Origin: Stromatinia cepivora
Lineage: Eukaryota > Ascomycota > Leotiomycetes > Helotiales > Sclerotiniaceae
Length of the DNA stretch: 64,000 bases
Direction of reading: 5' to 3'
NCBI GenBank assembly: GCA_014898415.1
Contig: RCTD01000038.1
Coordinates: forward strand, 62,001 to 126,000
Under the pieces are notes generated by a model. It worked only from the letters and a program-made list of their open reading frames with translations. It did no database searches and was not told where the DNA came from. Below are positions 11,802-22,147 of the stretch, in pieces. Position 1 is the first letter of the stretch. Each line of letters begins with the position of its first letter. Position numbers and translations under genes: made by a program.

Positions 11802-13418
11802 ATGGACCCCGCAATCAAATTCGAATTAGAAAGATATGGCGATGATATTCCATTCCGAGCAAAAACAAATCATACACAATCAACATGGGCAAGAACATTT
11901 CATTCATCTCCCGAATTATTCATTCAACCCGAATCCATCGATGAAGTAGAAAAAGTGGTCAATCTCGCGCGAAAATGCAGAAGAAGAATTACAACTGTAG
12001 GATGTGGTCATTCTCCTTCAAATATTACTTGCACATCGAGTTGGCTCATTAATCTGGATAATTTCAATAAAATCCTATCTGCGGATCGGGAAACGGGAGT
12101 GGTGGTTATGCAAAGTGGTATACGATTGTATTCCGTGGGTGAACAACTTGATGCTCTGGGTTTGGCAATGCCAAATTTGGGTAGTATCAATCATCAATCG
12201 ATTGCGGGTGCGATTTCAACTGGTACTCATGGAAGTACATTACGACATGGTATATTGTCAAGCTCGATTTTGGAGTTAAAGATTACTCTTTCGAATGGTA
12301 AAACGGAAACTTGTTCACCGAATGAAAATGAAGAACTCTTTCGCGCTTCTCTCATTTCTCTTGGAGCAATCGGTATCATTACAGAAATTACTTTCCAAGC
12401 AGTTCCAGCTTTCACTCTCTCATGGGAACAAACCGTTGATACCGATATTCGAATGATGAATAATTGGAATAAGACACTTTGGACACAAACTGAGTTCGTT
12501 CGAGTTTGGTGGTTTCCTTATACAAGAAGAGCAGTTGTATGGACTGCTGAAAAGACTGATTTGGCTCCTGTTCCTCCTGCAAAATCTTACTATGATGCTT
12601 GGTTAGGCTATCACATTTATCATAATCTTCTTGCTGTTGGACATTACATTCCACGTATTCTTCCATGGGTAGAATGGTTCGTCTTTGGTATGCAATATGG
12701 TTTTGCAAATGGTTCAAAGAGTTCTGCTATCCAACCATCTCGTCAAGCACTTCTCATGAATTGTCTTTACTCTCAATTCGTTAACGAATGGGCAATTCCA
12801 ATCTCCAAAGGTCCAGAAGCTTTAAAAAGATTAAGTTCTTGGCTCAATCATCTCACTCCAGAGGATCCAGATTACGTTGCGCATGGTATTCCATTTTCAG
12901 CAGATGGCCTATATGTTCATGCACCAGTTGAGGTTCGCGTCACCGAAACAAGCAATACTGTTACTCCTCGTCCACATCTCGATCCTACTTGTACAGAAGA
13001 AGCAACTCTTTACTTGAACGCAACGCTTTATCGTCCTTATGATATGGATCCACCATGTCACGAGAGATATTATCAAGGGTTTGAATTTTTAATGCGGGAA
13101 TTAGGTGGGAAACCTCACTGGGCTAAGAATTTCGAAACGACAGGATCAGATATCGAGGAAATGTATGGAGAAAATTTGAAGGAATGGAGAAAGATAAGAA
13201 ATAATGCGGATCCAGAAGGAATGTTTGTGGGAGAATGGCATAGGAGGTTTATAATGGGTGAAGGACCTAGATTGGCTCTTGAGGAGGTGGAGGTTGGGAG
13301 GAAGAAGCTTAGAAAGGGGGGTGTTTTGGTCGAAGGGGTTGTTGGGGGGTTTAAGGATGAGGAGGGTAGTGAGAGTGGAGAGTCTTTTGATATGTTGAGG
13401 GCTAGTGAGATGAAGTGA
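11802..13418 (+). CDS. ALO1: D-arabinono-1,4-lactone oxidase
   Basis: A single exon of 538 codons encodes the mitochondrial flavoenzyme that makes the last step of D-erythroascorbate synthesis (D-arabinono-1,4-lactone + O2). The FAD-binding PCMH domain covers roughly residues 30-210, with VGCGHSPSN (66-74) holding the His that carries FAD in this family, then GLAMPNLGSINHQSIAGAISTGTHG. The C-terminal ALO domain follows and contains GGKPHWAKNF and the terminal GMFVGEWHRR. Length is close to the fungal norm (about 530-560 aa). The ATG at 11802 gives the usual short N-terminus (MDPAIKFELERYG). No membrane segment is strongly evident. It shares its upstream region with the gene starting at 10329. 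Confidence 0.96.
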   Translation: MDPAIKFELERYGDDIPFRAKTNHTQSTWARTFHSSPELFIQPESIDEVEKVVNLARKCRRRITTVGCGHSPSNITCTSSWLINLDNFNKILSADRETGVVVMQSGIRLYSVGEQLDALGLAMPNLGSINHQSIAGAISTGTHGSTLRHGILSSSILELKITLSNGKTETCSPNENEELFRASLISLGAIGIITEITFQAVPAFTLSWEQTVDTDIRMMNNWNKTLWTQTEFVRVWWFPYTRRAVVWTAEKTDLAPVPPAKSYYDAWLGYHIYHNLLAVGHYIPRILPWVEWFVFGMQYGFANGSKSSAIQPSRQALLMNCLYSQFVNEWAIPISKGPEALKRLSSWLNHLTPEDPDYVAHGIPFSADGLYVHAPVEVRVTETSNTVTPRPHLDPTCTEEATLYLNATLYRPYDMDPPCHERYYQGFEFLMRELGGKPHWAKNFETTGSDIEEMYGENLKEWRKIRNNADPEGMFVGEWHRRFIMGEGPRLALEEVEVGRKKLRKGGVLVEGVVGGFKDEEGSESGESFDMLRASEMK

Positions 13419-14246
13419 GGTGATTGGGGGAGGGGGGGAAATACAGGACAGGTAGTGACATTTTACTTGTTTGTTTTCACATCATCATGAATGGGCATGC
13501 GTGAATATTTATCATGATAATCAATGGGTTATGAAATATACATATACATACATGGCGGAAGGTAGGAAGGAAAGAAGGAAGAGTAGCTATCTTAGGTAGA
13601 TAGATATAAGATACAATTTTTTTTTAATAATATGAACTAGTGAGTTAGCTGGTGAAAGGAAAAGGAAAGATAAAAATCTCAAATCTCAAATCTCAAATCT
13701 GATATATAAGCTTTTTATCGAGATAAAATCTATACCAATATTCGATTTTCGATTTTCGATTTTCGCCCATTCATACATTACATGTCATATAGCCCCCCAA
13801 ATCTATAAATCCAAAGAAAGTGATATGAAAAAGAGAGAGATAAAAGGAATTATACCCTAGTATATGGTTGTTAGGTATGAATAGTATGGAGTGAAAGGTA
13901 ATTATCCCCTTCTGCTTTCTTTTTATTTGTTTTATACCTTGTTATTGGGGGTTTCTTTTTTGAAGGGTATGTGGGTTTTGGTGTAGTGGGTAGGTGGGTA
14001 GGTAGGTAGGTGGGTGGGTGGGTAGGTAGGTATTTATTTGTATTATGTTATATTGTGTTATCTATGGTGAGGATTCTGTGTAGGATTCTCTGTTGTGAGT
14101 CTTTTATTAAATCAAGAATATTGGGAATGCTATATTTATCACAGAATCATGATCATTCTATCTGTACATCTAAAAATATTCCTCTGTTTTAGCCTCTTTA
14201 AACTATCCATTCCTATCCCCCCTAACTATATAAATCCACTCCTCGC
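13419..14246. other. Convergent spacer with short repeats
   Basis: This lies between the stop codons of the lactone oxidase and the SHB17-type gene. It contains AAATCTC x4 (near 13676-13703), TTTCGAT repeats (near 13741-13765) and a (GGTA/GGTG)n tract (about 13986-14033). No gene seen. Confidence 0.65.
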
Positions 14247-15428
14247 TTATTTCCCCCCCTTCTCCTCCTCAATCAACCTCCCCCTCTCATCACTCGCCGA
14301 ATTCTCCACCACATCCACCATAAACGCTCCCCCAAGAAGAATAGCCGGCTCCTCCAAACTCTTATGTTCATAACTCAACGTGCCTACACCCCCCGCCTCA
14401 AGTAAAAACGTAGGTCCATCCCTCAACGTCTTACCCACCCATCTCATCGCAAATGCTCGAAGAATATGTCCATGAGCTACAATTAATACATCACTTGGCC
14501 CGGCTTCTTTTTTATTTTTCCCAATGACTGGACCGTGGTATTTGGTTCGGATGTCTGAGATGAGCGCGTCGATTCTTTCGGTGACTTGTTCGGGGGATTC
14601 TCCGTCCGGACAACCGTCTCGCCAGATGTCCCATTCGGGGAGTCCGGCTGCTTTGCGATCGGATCGGATTTGTGCGGAGGTTATGCCTTCGTAGGATCCG
14701 TAGTCCCATTCGCGGATGTTTTCTGTTATTTCTACTTTGGCGGATGTGCGGATTCCTGGGTATTGGGTTAGTGAGTGGTTATTTGCTTATTTTTGGAAAT
14801 ATTTAGAGGAAAATCAAAATTGAAATGGGGAGAGGATTGGAGGGGGTATAGAATAGCGTTTGGATCAAGGGAGTGATGTAAAGCAACTGATTATGCTCAC
14901 CAGATTCAGCATATTTTCGTTGCTCTTCCCATGGAAGTTTTTCAGCACATCCTACTTCGAGAAGTTCGAGAGTTCTCTGGGCGCGCTTCCGAGGGGATAC
15001 ATAACTGCGTGGTTGTTAAAATTATAAATCATCTTGTTATATGAACGATGTCCCAGATTTATGAACAAAAAGGGCAAAAATCGAGCGCAGCGAGCAAATG
15101 GGGGTTTGGGGGCTTGCCCCCATTAATACCAACCAAAACATTCAATGGATGTCGCTCCGCTGGCCCTCCGGGGGCCACTGCCGTGGAGGCAGACTATTTA
15201 GAAAGGATGTATTTTTTGGGAGCCGGGAAAGAAGATGAAATATACATACATGTGAGCTAAGTTTCTAGGAACTATCAATCGATCATCCCCAATTAGTGCT
15301 CGTCCTGTTGCACGAATTCTTTTTTCTCCATTGGCTGTAAGAGGAAGTTCGGTGGTTCCTGTATGGCGACCATTAAGAGACCATTCGGTTTCGCCATGAC
15401 GGATTACGAAGACTCTAGGGGTTGTCAT
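14247..15428 (-). CDS. SHB17: Histidine-phosphatase family, sedoheptulose-1,7-bisphosphatase-like
   Basis: Three exons (15428-15250, 15004-14901, 14755-14247) give 263 aa; yeast Shb17 has 271. The catalytic RHGETEW motif is at residues 10-16, the second strand is [13 protein letters not shown], the acid residue lies in [24 protein letters not shown] follows, and the second catalytic His is in [11 protein letters not shown]. The [10 protein letters not shown] segment is typical of the Shb17 group. The yeast enzyme hydrolyses sedoheptulose 1,7-bisphosphate and feeds ribose synthesis without NADPH production; that role here is inferred. The phases of all joins are consistent and the junction codons rebuild conserved residues. 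Intron 1 (15249-15005) contains copy 3 of the A/B repeat. Confidence 0.9.
15080..15207 (+). repeat. GC-rich A/B hairpin repeat, copy 3 (order B-A)
   Basis: Module B (15080-15123) comes first, followed by TTAATA and a 27-nt gap, then module A (15151-15196) and TTTAGAAAGGA. The order is reversed relative to copies 1 and 2, yet both modules keep the same strand. The sequence after A (TTTAGAAAGGA) and after B (TTAATA) matches the sequence in those places in copy 2. It lies inside intron 1 of the SHB17-type gene. Confidence 0.9.
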
Positions 15429-16326
15429 TATGTGAGAGGGATGTTGGGTATGTATGGCGAAGAAGGTGGATGTTGGTTGGCTTGTCTTTGTAGAAACCTT
15501 CTGTTGATGGACAGAGGGAGGACGCTTGGGTGTGATTGAAGATTCAAGGAGATATCCAAAAAGGAACTGCGATTTGATTTTGAAATGAAGTCTGTAAATA
15601 AATCATCAGTACACTGCTTTCATAAATTCCAATGTCATTTCTCCCGAATCCCAAAATGACCCTCCTTCACTCCGTAAACACAATTGGTGACAGTGCAGAA
15701 AACCAACATAACCTACCTATTTATCTGTGCCTCAATCCTTCAATCAATTCTAAACAAATAGTGTGTTCAAACCAAGGATATCTTCAAAAATATCATTCAT
15801 TCATTTACCTCAATAAAAAACGAAAATGACAAAATCAAAATATCGGTATTTCTGCCCCTCACTTACACGTCTACCCACCAATGACGTCGGTTTGTGCTCC
15901 GTGAGCTCCGTGGTAAAAACGCGAATGAGAGGAGTGAATTTAATTGGTGAGGAAATGGAGATGGAAGTGGGATTTAGATGGAGGGAAAGGGAAAATGTTG
16001 ATGTGGATGTGAAAGCGGAAGTAGAAGAAAATGAAGAAGAAAAAGAAAATATTAAACTTACTGATAGGGAAGGGAGAAATGAAAAGGAAATGGAAAAGAA
16101 AATAGAGAAAGAAAAATTAATAGGTGAAATTTGGAATGGAGTTTGGAGTTGATTTGGTGTTTATTTACTTTTTTGCATCCCCGGTGAAGTTTGAGCCCGA
16201 ATTTATTTTCTAGAGCTTCACATCCACAACCACAACCACAATTTCAATCGCAAAACATCACATCTTACATCTTACGACGACGACATAGGAAATTCCTCAC
16301 TTTCACCCTCCATCCCTAGCGCCAAA
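15429..16326. other. Spacer between divergent genes; one doubtful small ORF
   Basis: It includes the promoter of the SHB17-type gene. An ORF at 15826-16152 (108 codons) has a very acidic/basic Glu-Lys-rich C-terminal half and no domain. It might be a small protein or part of the leader of the next gene; I do not call it. Confidence 0.5.
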
Positions 16327-16853
16327 ATGTCAACACCACAACAAGCCCTCAAAATAAAAAGAATAATATGGACGGGTGCAATTGCATCGGTTACGGTTGT
16401 TGGCACAATATATGGTGCTGGGTTAAAGACGCAGGGAGAACATAAACAGGTGCTTCATACATACACTTCCCACCTCTCACATCCATCATCTGCAATTTTA
16501 ATTTTCGGTATAAACAAAACAAATCAAACTAACACAACCCCCAGCAAATCCGCAAAATCCACGAAGCAACACTTTCAGAACGAATCGCACATCTGGAAGA
16601 ACAAAGAGGGGTATTGGTGGGAAAGAGGATGGGATTGGAGAAGAAAATTGAAGAGGCGCGGATGAGGAGGAATGGGGCGACGGTTGAAGAAAGTATGAGG
16701 GGGATGGAGAGGAGGAGGGGGGAGGGTGTTAGACCGACGATGGAGCCTCAGACGCCGCGGGTTACAGTGGAGGATAATTTGAGGGTTGTGGGGATGGAGG
16801 CGGAGGTTGAGGAGGGAAAGAAGGGGAGGGAAAGGAAGAGAGGGTGGTGGTGA
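16327..16853 (+). CDS. Small single-pass membrane protein with coiled coil, probably mitochondrial
   Basis: Exon 1 (16327-16449) and exon 2 (16545-16853) join in phase 0 through a 95-nt intron (CAG|GTGCTT ... CCCCAG) to give 143 aa. Residues about 12-33 (IIWTGAIASVTVVGTIYGAG) form one membrane segment after a short basic N-terminus. It is followed by a charged heptad-like helix (IRKIHEATLSERIAHLEEQ, then GLEKKIEEARMRR). The C-terminal tail is low-complexity Glu/Arg/Gly. The layout resembles small inner-membrane assembly factors, but I cannot assign a family. The coherent TM plus coiled coil across the splice junction supports a real gene. Confidence 0.65.
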
Positions 16854-17654
16854 TGGGGTATGGAATATGAGGGGTTTGAAATGCTACTGTGGGAAATGAG
16901 ATGAGATTATATGAGATAAGATATGGATGAGAAGAGGGGTGACAAACGCGATATCGAAGAGCTTCGGGGTGAAGTTGGGTGTCTTTGATCATGATCATCA
17001 AACTTTCAAGGACTTTGGGACTCGGGAAAGAAAAAGAGATGATGGTGAATACATCGCCGAACAGAAGGGGGATGACCCTAAGTCTGATGGGAACAAATAG
17101 GGGTCGCCAGAATTGAAGATACACCCCGCTCGCAAAGAGCTGGGGAATGGACTCAATGACTGGCTCTCAGCAACTGGCTCTCAGCAAATCGAAAGTCAAT
17201 AATCCCGAGAAGCTTATTATCATAGACGAAAGAATAGGAGAAAGGCCTAATCTCACTCGTCGAGAACGTGGCTGCTCGAAGGTTTTCTGACCGATCCACC
17301 ATCTTTCCTAAGTAACCCACTCGAACTCTTAAACCACCGAGAGATTATCATATCAACCATGAAACGGACGCAGAAACATTTCCCTATACTCCGGAAAACT
17401 TTATTTAACAGAATATCTAGACTAGGTTCAAATCGTCGTCATATATTCAACCCTGGTAGAAAACAAGCTATAAGTTTATAATAGCGGTCGAATGTTCTGG
17501 ATACTCATTGAAGAGGGACATATACCTGATCCTTTACAGCCAATGGCAACTCTGGTTACAATATTATCAGATAATATACATGTCGACGCTGTGTTACTTT
17601 TCACGCAAATCCGCTTTTCGACAAAACATCTTCACCTCATATTACAAACCATTT

Positions 17655-17724
17655 GTTTGCAAGTTTGTTTGCAAGTTTGTTTGCAAGTTTGTTTGCAAGT
17701 TTGTTTGCAAGTTTGTTTGCAAGT
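17655..17724. repeat. 12-bp tandem repeat (GTTTGCAAGTTT), about 5.8 units
   Basis: Exact 12-bp period, ended by a T-run. Confidence 0.95.
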
Positions 17725-17974
17725 GCTTTTTTTTTGGCTTTACATACGTTCTGTATTGATGGTGTAAACAGCCCAATCATCAGTCCTTGGTACATTCCCA
17801 CATGGCACATCACCCATTTGAAGTACATCTCTTAAATCTTGCATTTCTATGTAAGATCTTATGAAATATTAAGTAACGCCAGGATGTAGCTTGGTATATG
17901 CACCTACAAAGTACCGTGATACAAGGAAGTCATATGTTTACAAGTGTGTATTATATACTTTAAAGTTTATGTTA

Positions 17975-18112
17975 CTCGTGCTGCCAGAAAGTATAAAACT
18001 CCGAACGCTAAATCAATGTTAAGAAAGGAAGGAAAGCCTTGGAAATGGGGTAGTTTGACCAATAAGAACAGTTACTTAACGTTCGGAGTTTTATACTTTC
18101 TGGCAGCATGAG
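17975..18112. mobile_element. MITE, 138 bp, 37-bp terminal inverted repeats, TA target duplication
   Basis: The left end CTCGTGCTGCCAGAAAGT... and the reverse complement of the right end CTCATGCTGCCAGAAAGT... match over 37 bp with two mismatches, both C/T-type transitions. The element is flanked by TA on each side (17973-17974 and 18113-18114), as for Tc1/mariner-type elements. The interior of about 64 bp has no coding capacity, so it would depend on a transposase encoded elsewhere. Confidence 0.88.
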
Positions 18113-19337
18113 TAGATGAACAATTTTAATGTCACCGTTAAATAACCGATTTCAAAAAGTTTATTCCAACTACGCGGTGATGCATCAACCCCTCATAAAC
18201 TTGAATGCTTATCGTTCTTCTTTTCAAGAACTGCTGTATCTCTACACCCTTTATGGTCTCCTTACTCTTTATAATTCATTCGCAAAGTACCGAGTGTCAA
18301 ATCTCCCATGTGCCAAAGTTGAGAATATAAACTAATCAAGTTCCATATTCCCAAGAACAACAAGATAACCTACAGTCATGCCATGACCTGATAGCACATT
18401 AAGCATAAGATATCGATATCGGATGTTATTGTAGGCAGAGTGGACGGTACAAGCAAACCACGCAAAGTATGGAATTTACTTCTCATGATTTTGGTGAGGT
18501 AATCTGTATGTAAGTTTCCTTTCTAGGTGGAGACCCACTGGAATGTGCTCACGTTGATGGGAGTAAAAAATGTGATGCTGCTTGGCTTCAAAATATGGTG
18601 TGCAGCTGTGTTATCTATTGGGGCTGGTGAAGCTGGTGATCTCTCTCATCATCGGGGCGGGGTATACCTTGTGTGGGATGAAAGGGGGATGCGAGGTTGA
18701 GGAGCATTGAGGCTTTAATCAATCTTGTTATCATTTTACACGAGGGGTTGAAAGTATAGGATGAAGGTTTATTTTGAGTTTTATTACTTCCTTATAGATT
18801 TAGTCAGGCATGGGCAACTGTTCTATCCGGGATTTTTGACCCGTATCTTCAGAGCTATTCACTACATCCCATCAATCTACTGTTGGTAATTTACATGCAA
18901 ATTTTGATGGTATGGCTATGTCTGTGGGTATAGATAATGATCCAAAGCTGGAATTGTCCCCAATCATACTGATGATACTATAATCGTTTTGTATATTTGT
19001 CCAAAAGTTTTGGATTGCAGTGTTATCCTAGAAATATCGTGTACAAAACTTTTATAATTTCTGTTATCTAAGATTTCTATCAGAAGATACGGGTATAATT
19101 TTATATACTTTATGTGATTTTATATACTATATCCCTGGATATAGCTTCAACGAATCATATTTCCTAGGGTATACCCGTGGAGAATTGACAATGTGGACAT
19201 CTTGTCAAAAATATCAAGAAAGTACGTTGGGGTGCCCTGCGTAAGCATATCTTTTGCTCAAGTTTATATAGATTCATTCAGATTAGGATCTACATTTCAA
19301 TTCCCTATTTTGGAATTTCAACTCGACTTCTTTATTC

Positions 19338-19345
19338 TATATAAG
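19338..19345 (+). promoter_or_regulatory. TATA box of the chitin-binding protein gene
   Basis: TATATAAG lies 69 bp before the chosen ATG (19414). An in-frame ATG at 19360 is only 15 bp after it, likely upstream of the transcription start, which supports 19414 as the start. Confidence 0.6.
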
Positions 19346-19413
19346 CACCACGATCATCCATGAATACTCATCACTCATCACAACTACACAACAATTCAGA
19401 CAAACTCATCAAA

Positions 19414-20661
19414 ATGTTCACCACCTCAGCTATCAAAGCCTTCTCTCTCCTCCTCCTTGTGGGATCCACTGCAGCAATCCCTCTCGAATGTCCAAGCCCA
19501 GAATCAATCTCCTGTGCTGTTTCTCCTTGCCCTACAGGTTCGTACATTTGTTCATATTCGAGTTTTGTTATTTTTCACACCTAACTCCATTCTCTTCTCT
19601 AATCCTAAACCCCATTTTCCCGTTCTTGTTTTGAGCACATATACGCTCTGAATTTCTTCATACAGTTTTACCTGTATATCATCACATACTTCCACTCCTC
19701 ATTTTCATTTCATCTGGAGTCTTCCTTGTGTAATCGAGTATCGTACCCGAGCAAAATTACTAACACCTCACTTATCATATAGGTCTCTGCTGCAATGATT
19801 CCTTCCTCTGCGGTACAGGTCCAGAGTTTTGTGTAGCTGGCACTTGTGCTGGAGGTGTAGGTGGTACCTGTGCGGCGGGATTATGTTGTAGCTCTAACGG
19901 ATTCTGTGGAACTGGAGATGCTTATTGTGAGTCTCCTCTTCCTTTTGCTTTTGCCTTCCTCTGTCTATATAGATTAAGTTGAACGCATGGTGATGTGATG
20001 GAGGCGAGGTAGAGGGGAATAGCAATATCCTGAATCATGTAAGCTAATATAAATAGGTAAAACTCCCCCTGCAACAACACCACAAGGTGCTTGTGTAGGA
20101 GGTATCGGTGGTACATGTGCAGCAGGATTATGCTGTAGCCCCAAGGGATTCTGTGGAACTGGACTTGACTACTGTGGTATGTTTCTTTTTCTGATTCTTC
20201 CGGCTTTTCGACCTCAATGTTCATCTCATTCTCTTGGTACAAGCTTAGTCATGAAGATGATAATGGGGGATAAACGAGCTGAGGATGACATTTAAAGCTA
20301 ATATAAACAGGCGCTAATTCCACTACCCCTGGTTTACCAGAAACGGGTTCTTGTGCCGGAGGTGTAGGCGGTAAGTGCGCAGAGGGATTATGCTGCAGCC
20401 CATACGGATTCTGCGGAACCGGACCCGATTATTGTGGTATGTTTCTTTCTTTTTCATTTTCGTCCCGCTTCCTCAATCTATTATCCGTCTCTTCCTCTCG
20501 AGTATGCCATTAGTTAATGGGCTGTGATGCTGCTTGGGGACCTTGAGCATGACTAGAAGCTAATATAAATAGGCGCTAATTCCACTGCCTCAGCGTTACC
20601 AGAAGCGAGTGCTTGTGCAGGAGGTGTCGGTGGTAAATCCATGCAAACCAAAGGCAAATGA
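19414..20661 (+). CDS. Secreted multi-CBM18 chitin-binding protein, C-terminus frameshifted
   Basis: Five exons (19414-19537, 19783-19926, 20057-20176, 20311-20436, 20573-20661) give 200 aa. A signal peptide (MFTTSAIKAFSLLLLVGSTAA) is followed by hevein-type CBM18 modules with the pattern GGxGGxCAxGLCCSxxGFCGTGxxYCG. A partial first module precedes three near-complete repeats; exons 3 and 4 end at the same codon position of the module, while exon 2 ends two nucleotides earlier, inside the final Cys codon. The fifth exon begins another module (SACAGGVGGK) but runs into a stop at 20659-20661. Such proteins bind chitin in the wall or shield it from host chitinases (family knowledge). Directly after, in the +1 frame, is an intact CBM1 (see next entry). 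Either the gene has a frameshift or it uses an unusual splice. Confidence 0.75.
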
Positions 20662-20773
20662 GAGGGCAAAGCATTGGGCTCCGTGTGGTGGTAACAACTT
20701 TACTGGAAACAAGGTTTGTGAGGACCCTTACAAGTGTGTTGCTTCTAGTGAGTGGTACAGTCAGTGTATTTAG
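20633..20773 (+). pseudogene. CBM1 (fungal cellulose-binding) module in the +1 frame
   Basis: Frame +1 relative to exon 5 reads NPCKPKANERAKHWAPCGG, then NNFTGNKVCEDPYKCVAS and SEWYSQCI, then TAG (20771-20773). This is a full CBM1 signature (W-x-x-CGG...TG...C...C...WYSQC). It has no ATG or signal of its own and is joined to the CBM18 exon without a clear intron. A GT (GTCGGT) at 20616 with an AAAG acceptor at 20661 would give an in-frame 46-nt intron, but both sites are weak. I treat it as the displaced C-terminal domain of the upstream gene. Confidence 0.7.
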
Positions 20774-22147
20774 GTTGTAGGTAGTTGGAAGTAGGTTGGG
20801 GTGTGAGGGAGAGACGGATTTGGATGGGGGGAATAGATAGGGTTGGAATTTGAATGAGAAAAAAAGGAACGGGATGTGCGTTGATTGTTTTTCTATTCAT
20901 GTTTGTATTTTACTGATTACCGAGGGTGGACCCTCTCTGGAATTATCATTTTGTTATATCACTACCTACTTTCGAGAGCCACAGTTTAGATACCTGTGAA
21001 ATTAAGTATTAATTTTCTATATTGCAATGAATGCACATTATGACGAATTTCAGCTGCCAAGTTTTGGTCTGAGGAAGTGTGTTAGACTTTTCGGTGATTT
21101 ATCATCTAATTCCAATGATTCCTTAGTATATTATATCACCCCTTATACTTACTCATCTCTATGTTCATCTTCATCCTCACCTAGATTCAATCATTACGTT
21201 ACTACATCGCCTAATATTCTCTGGAAATATCCATCTAGTTTCTCAATACTAACAATTCATATCTAATTTCTAATTCCTTGCGATGGATCTATCTTAGTAC
21301 TGTAAAGCATCTGGGCATATCTCTTATTTCTAGAATCTATGATTGTCAAAACGATAAATTGTATCGATTATTAGTTAAATATTGGTTAAGAATCTCGCTT
21401 AAGGATCAGAAGAGGGGACAGGAGAGGGGTGGGGGGGAGAAAAGAAAAAATAGATCGACATAGTTTTTAAAGCTGTTAGACTCTTGAAACTTATTGCAAG
21501 ATAGACATTCTTGTCTGACGTCTGGTCATATTGATAGATAAATGGCTTCGGAGTTTATAGTCGGAAATGCGATGTTTCATACAATGACTTGATTGATAGT
21601 TACTTGGAACGTTGGGGTAAAGAAATTGACAGGAAATTGAACTTGTGTGAGGAGTATCTATGTAGATCATTTCTTTGAGCGACAAATTTTTATATTTTGA
21701 TAATGATTCTCTATTTGAATTATGTGTTTATGGCGGATTTTTTACCATGTTATGTAGAAGGTGGAATGAACTTGTTTGTTTTTTGATTATTTTGTGATAT
21801 ATGGTAATAAATTGTGTCTAATTCCGTGGGGTTTCAACCCCCATGGAATTGTATTTCTTTTCTGTGAATCCACCACAGGTAACCAATTCCTGAGAGGAGA
21901 TTGTTTCCACATTTTCCAAGTGTCGTCTTGGCTGGTAAGTCGCCGGTTTAGAAGTTATTAGATACGCTGGCCGCACCTTTGGGAAATCTGCTCCCAAGCT
22001 TACCCCTCTGCTCCTTGCGCGGTGCGTGGCTTTCCACCTCGTTCTAGATTGCATGGACATAGATACTTCTCACCTGATGCAGCTTCATAAGAGTGCGTGG
22101 AAACTGCGCAATCTGAGCCTCTCATCTATTCAATAAGGAAAGAATAT
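20774..22147. other. Spacer, no gene seen
   Basis: AT-rich DNA after the chitin-binding gene. Small open frames (21027-21266, 21278-21463) have no recognisable content. An imperfect palindrome is present at 21820-21850. Confidence 0.6.
21820..21850. repeat. Inverted repeat / hairpin
   Basis: AATTCCGTGGGG and CCCCCATGGAATT pair over about 12 bp around TTTCAA with one transition mismatch. The function is unknown. Confidence 0.6.

Larger units (their letters stand above)
16854..19413. other. Spacer with a 12-bp repeat and a MITE
   Basis: No gene is supported. The contents are a 12-bp tandem repeat, a TA-flanked inverted-repeat element (17975-18112), and a TATA box for the chitin-binding protein gene near the right end. 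Open frames at 17492-17835 are mainly the tandem repeat read in different frames. Confidence 0.6.

Noticed and set aside
15826..16152. 108-codon ORF with Glu/Lys-rich end
   Set aside because: The charged half is a purine-rich tract and the first half has no recognisable pattern, so it cannot be told from chance.
19360..19413. Upstream in-frame ATG extending the chitin-binding protein by 18 residues
   Set aside because: It lies 15 bp after the TATA box and would place a polar stretch before the signal peptide.
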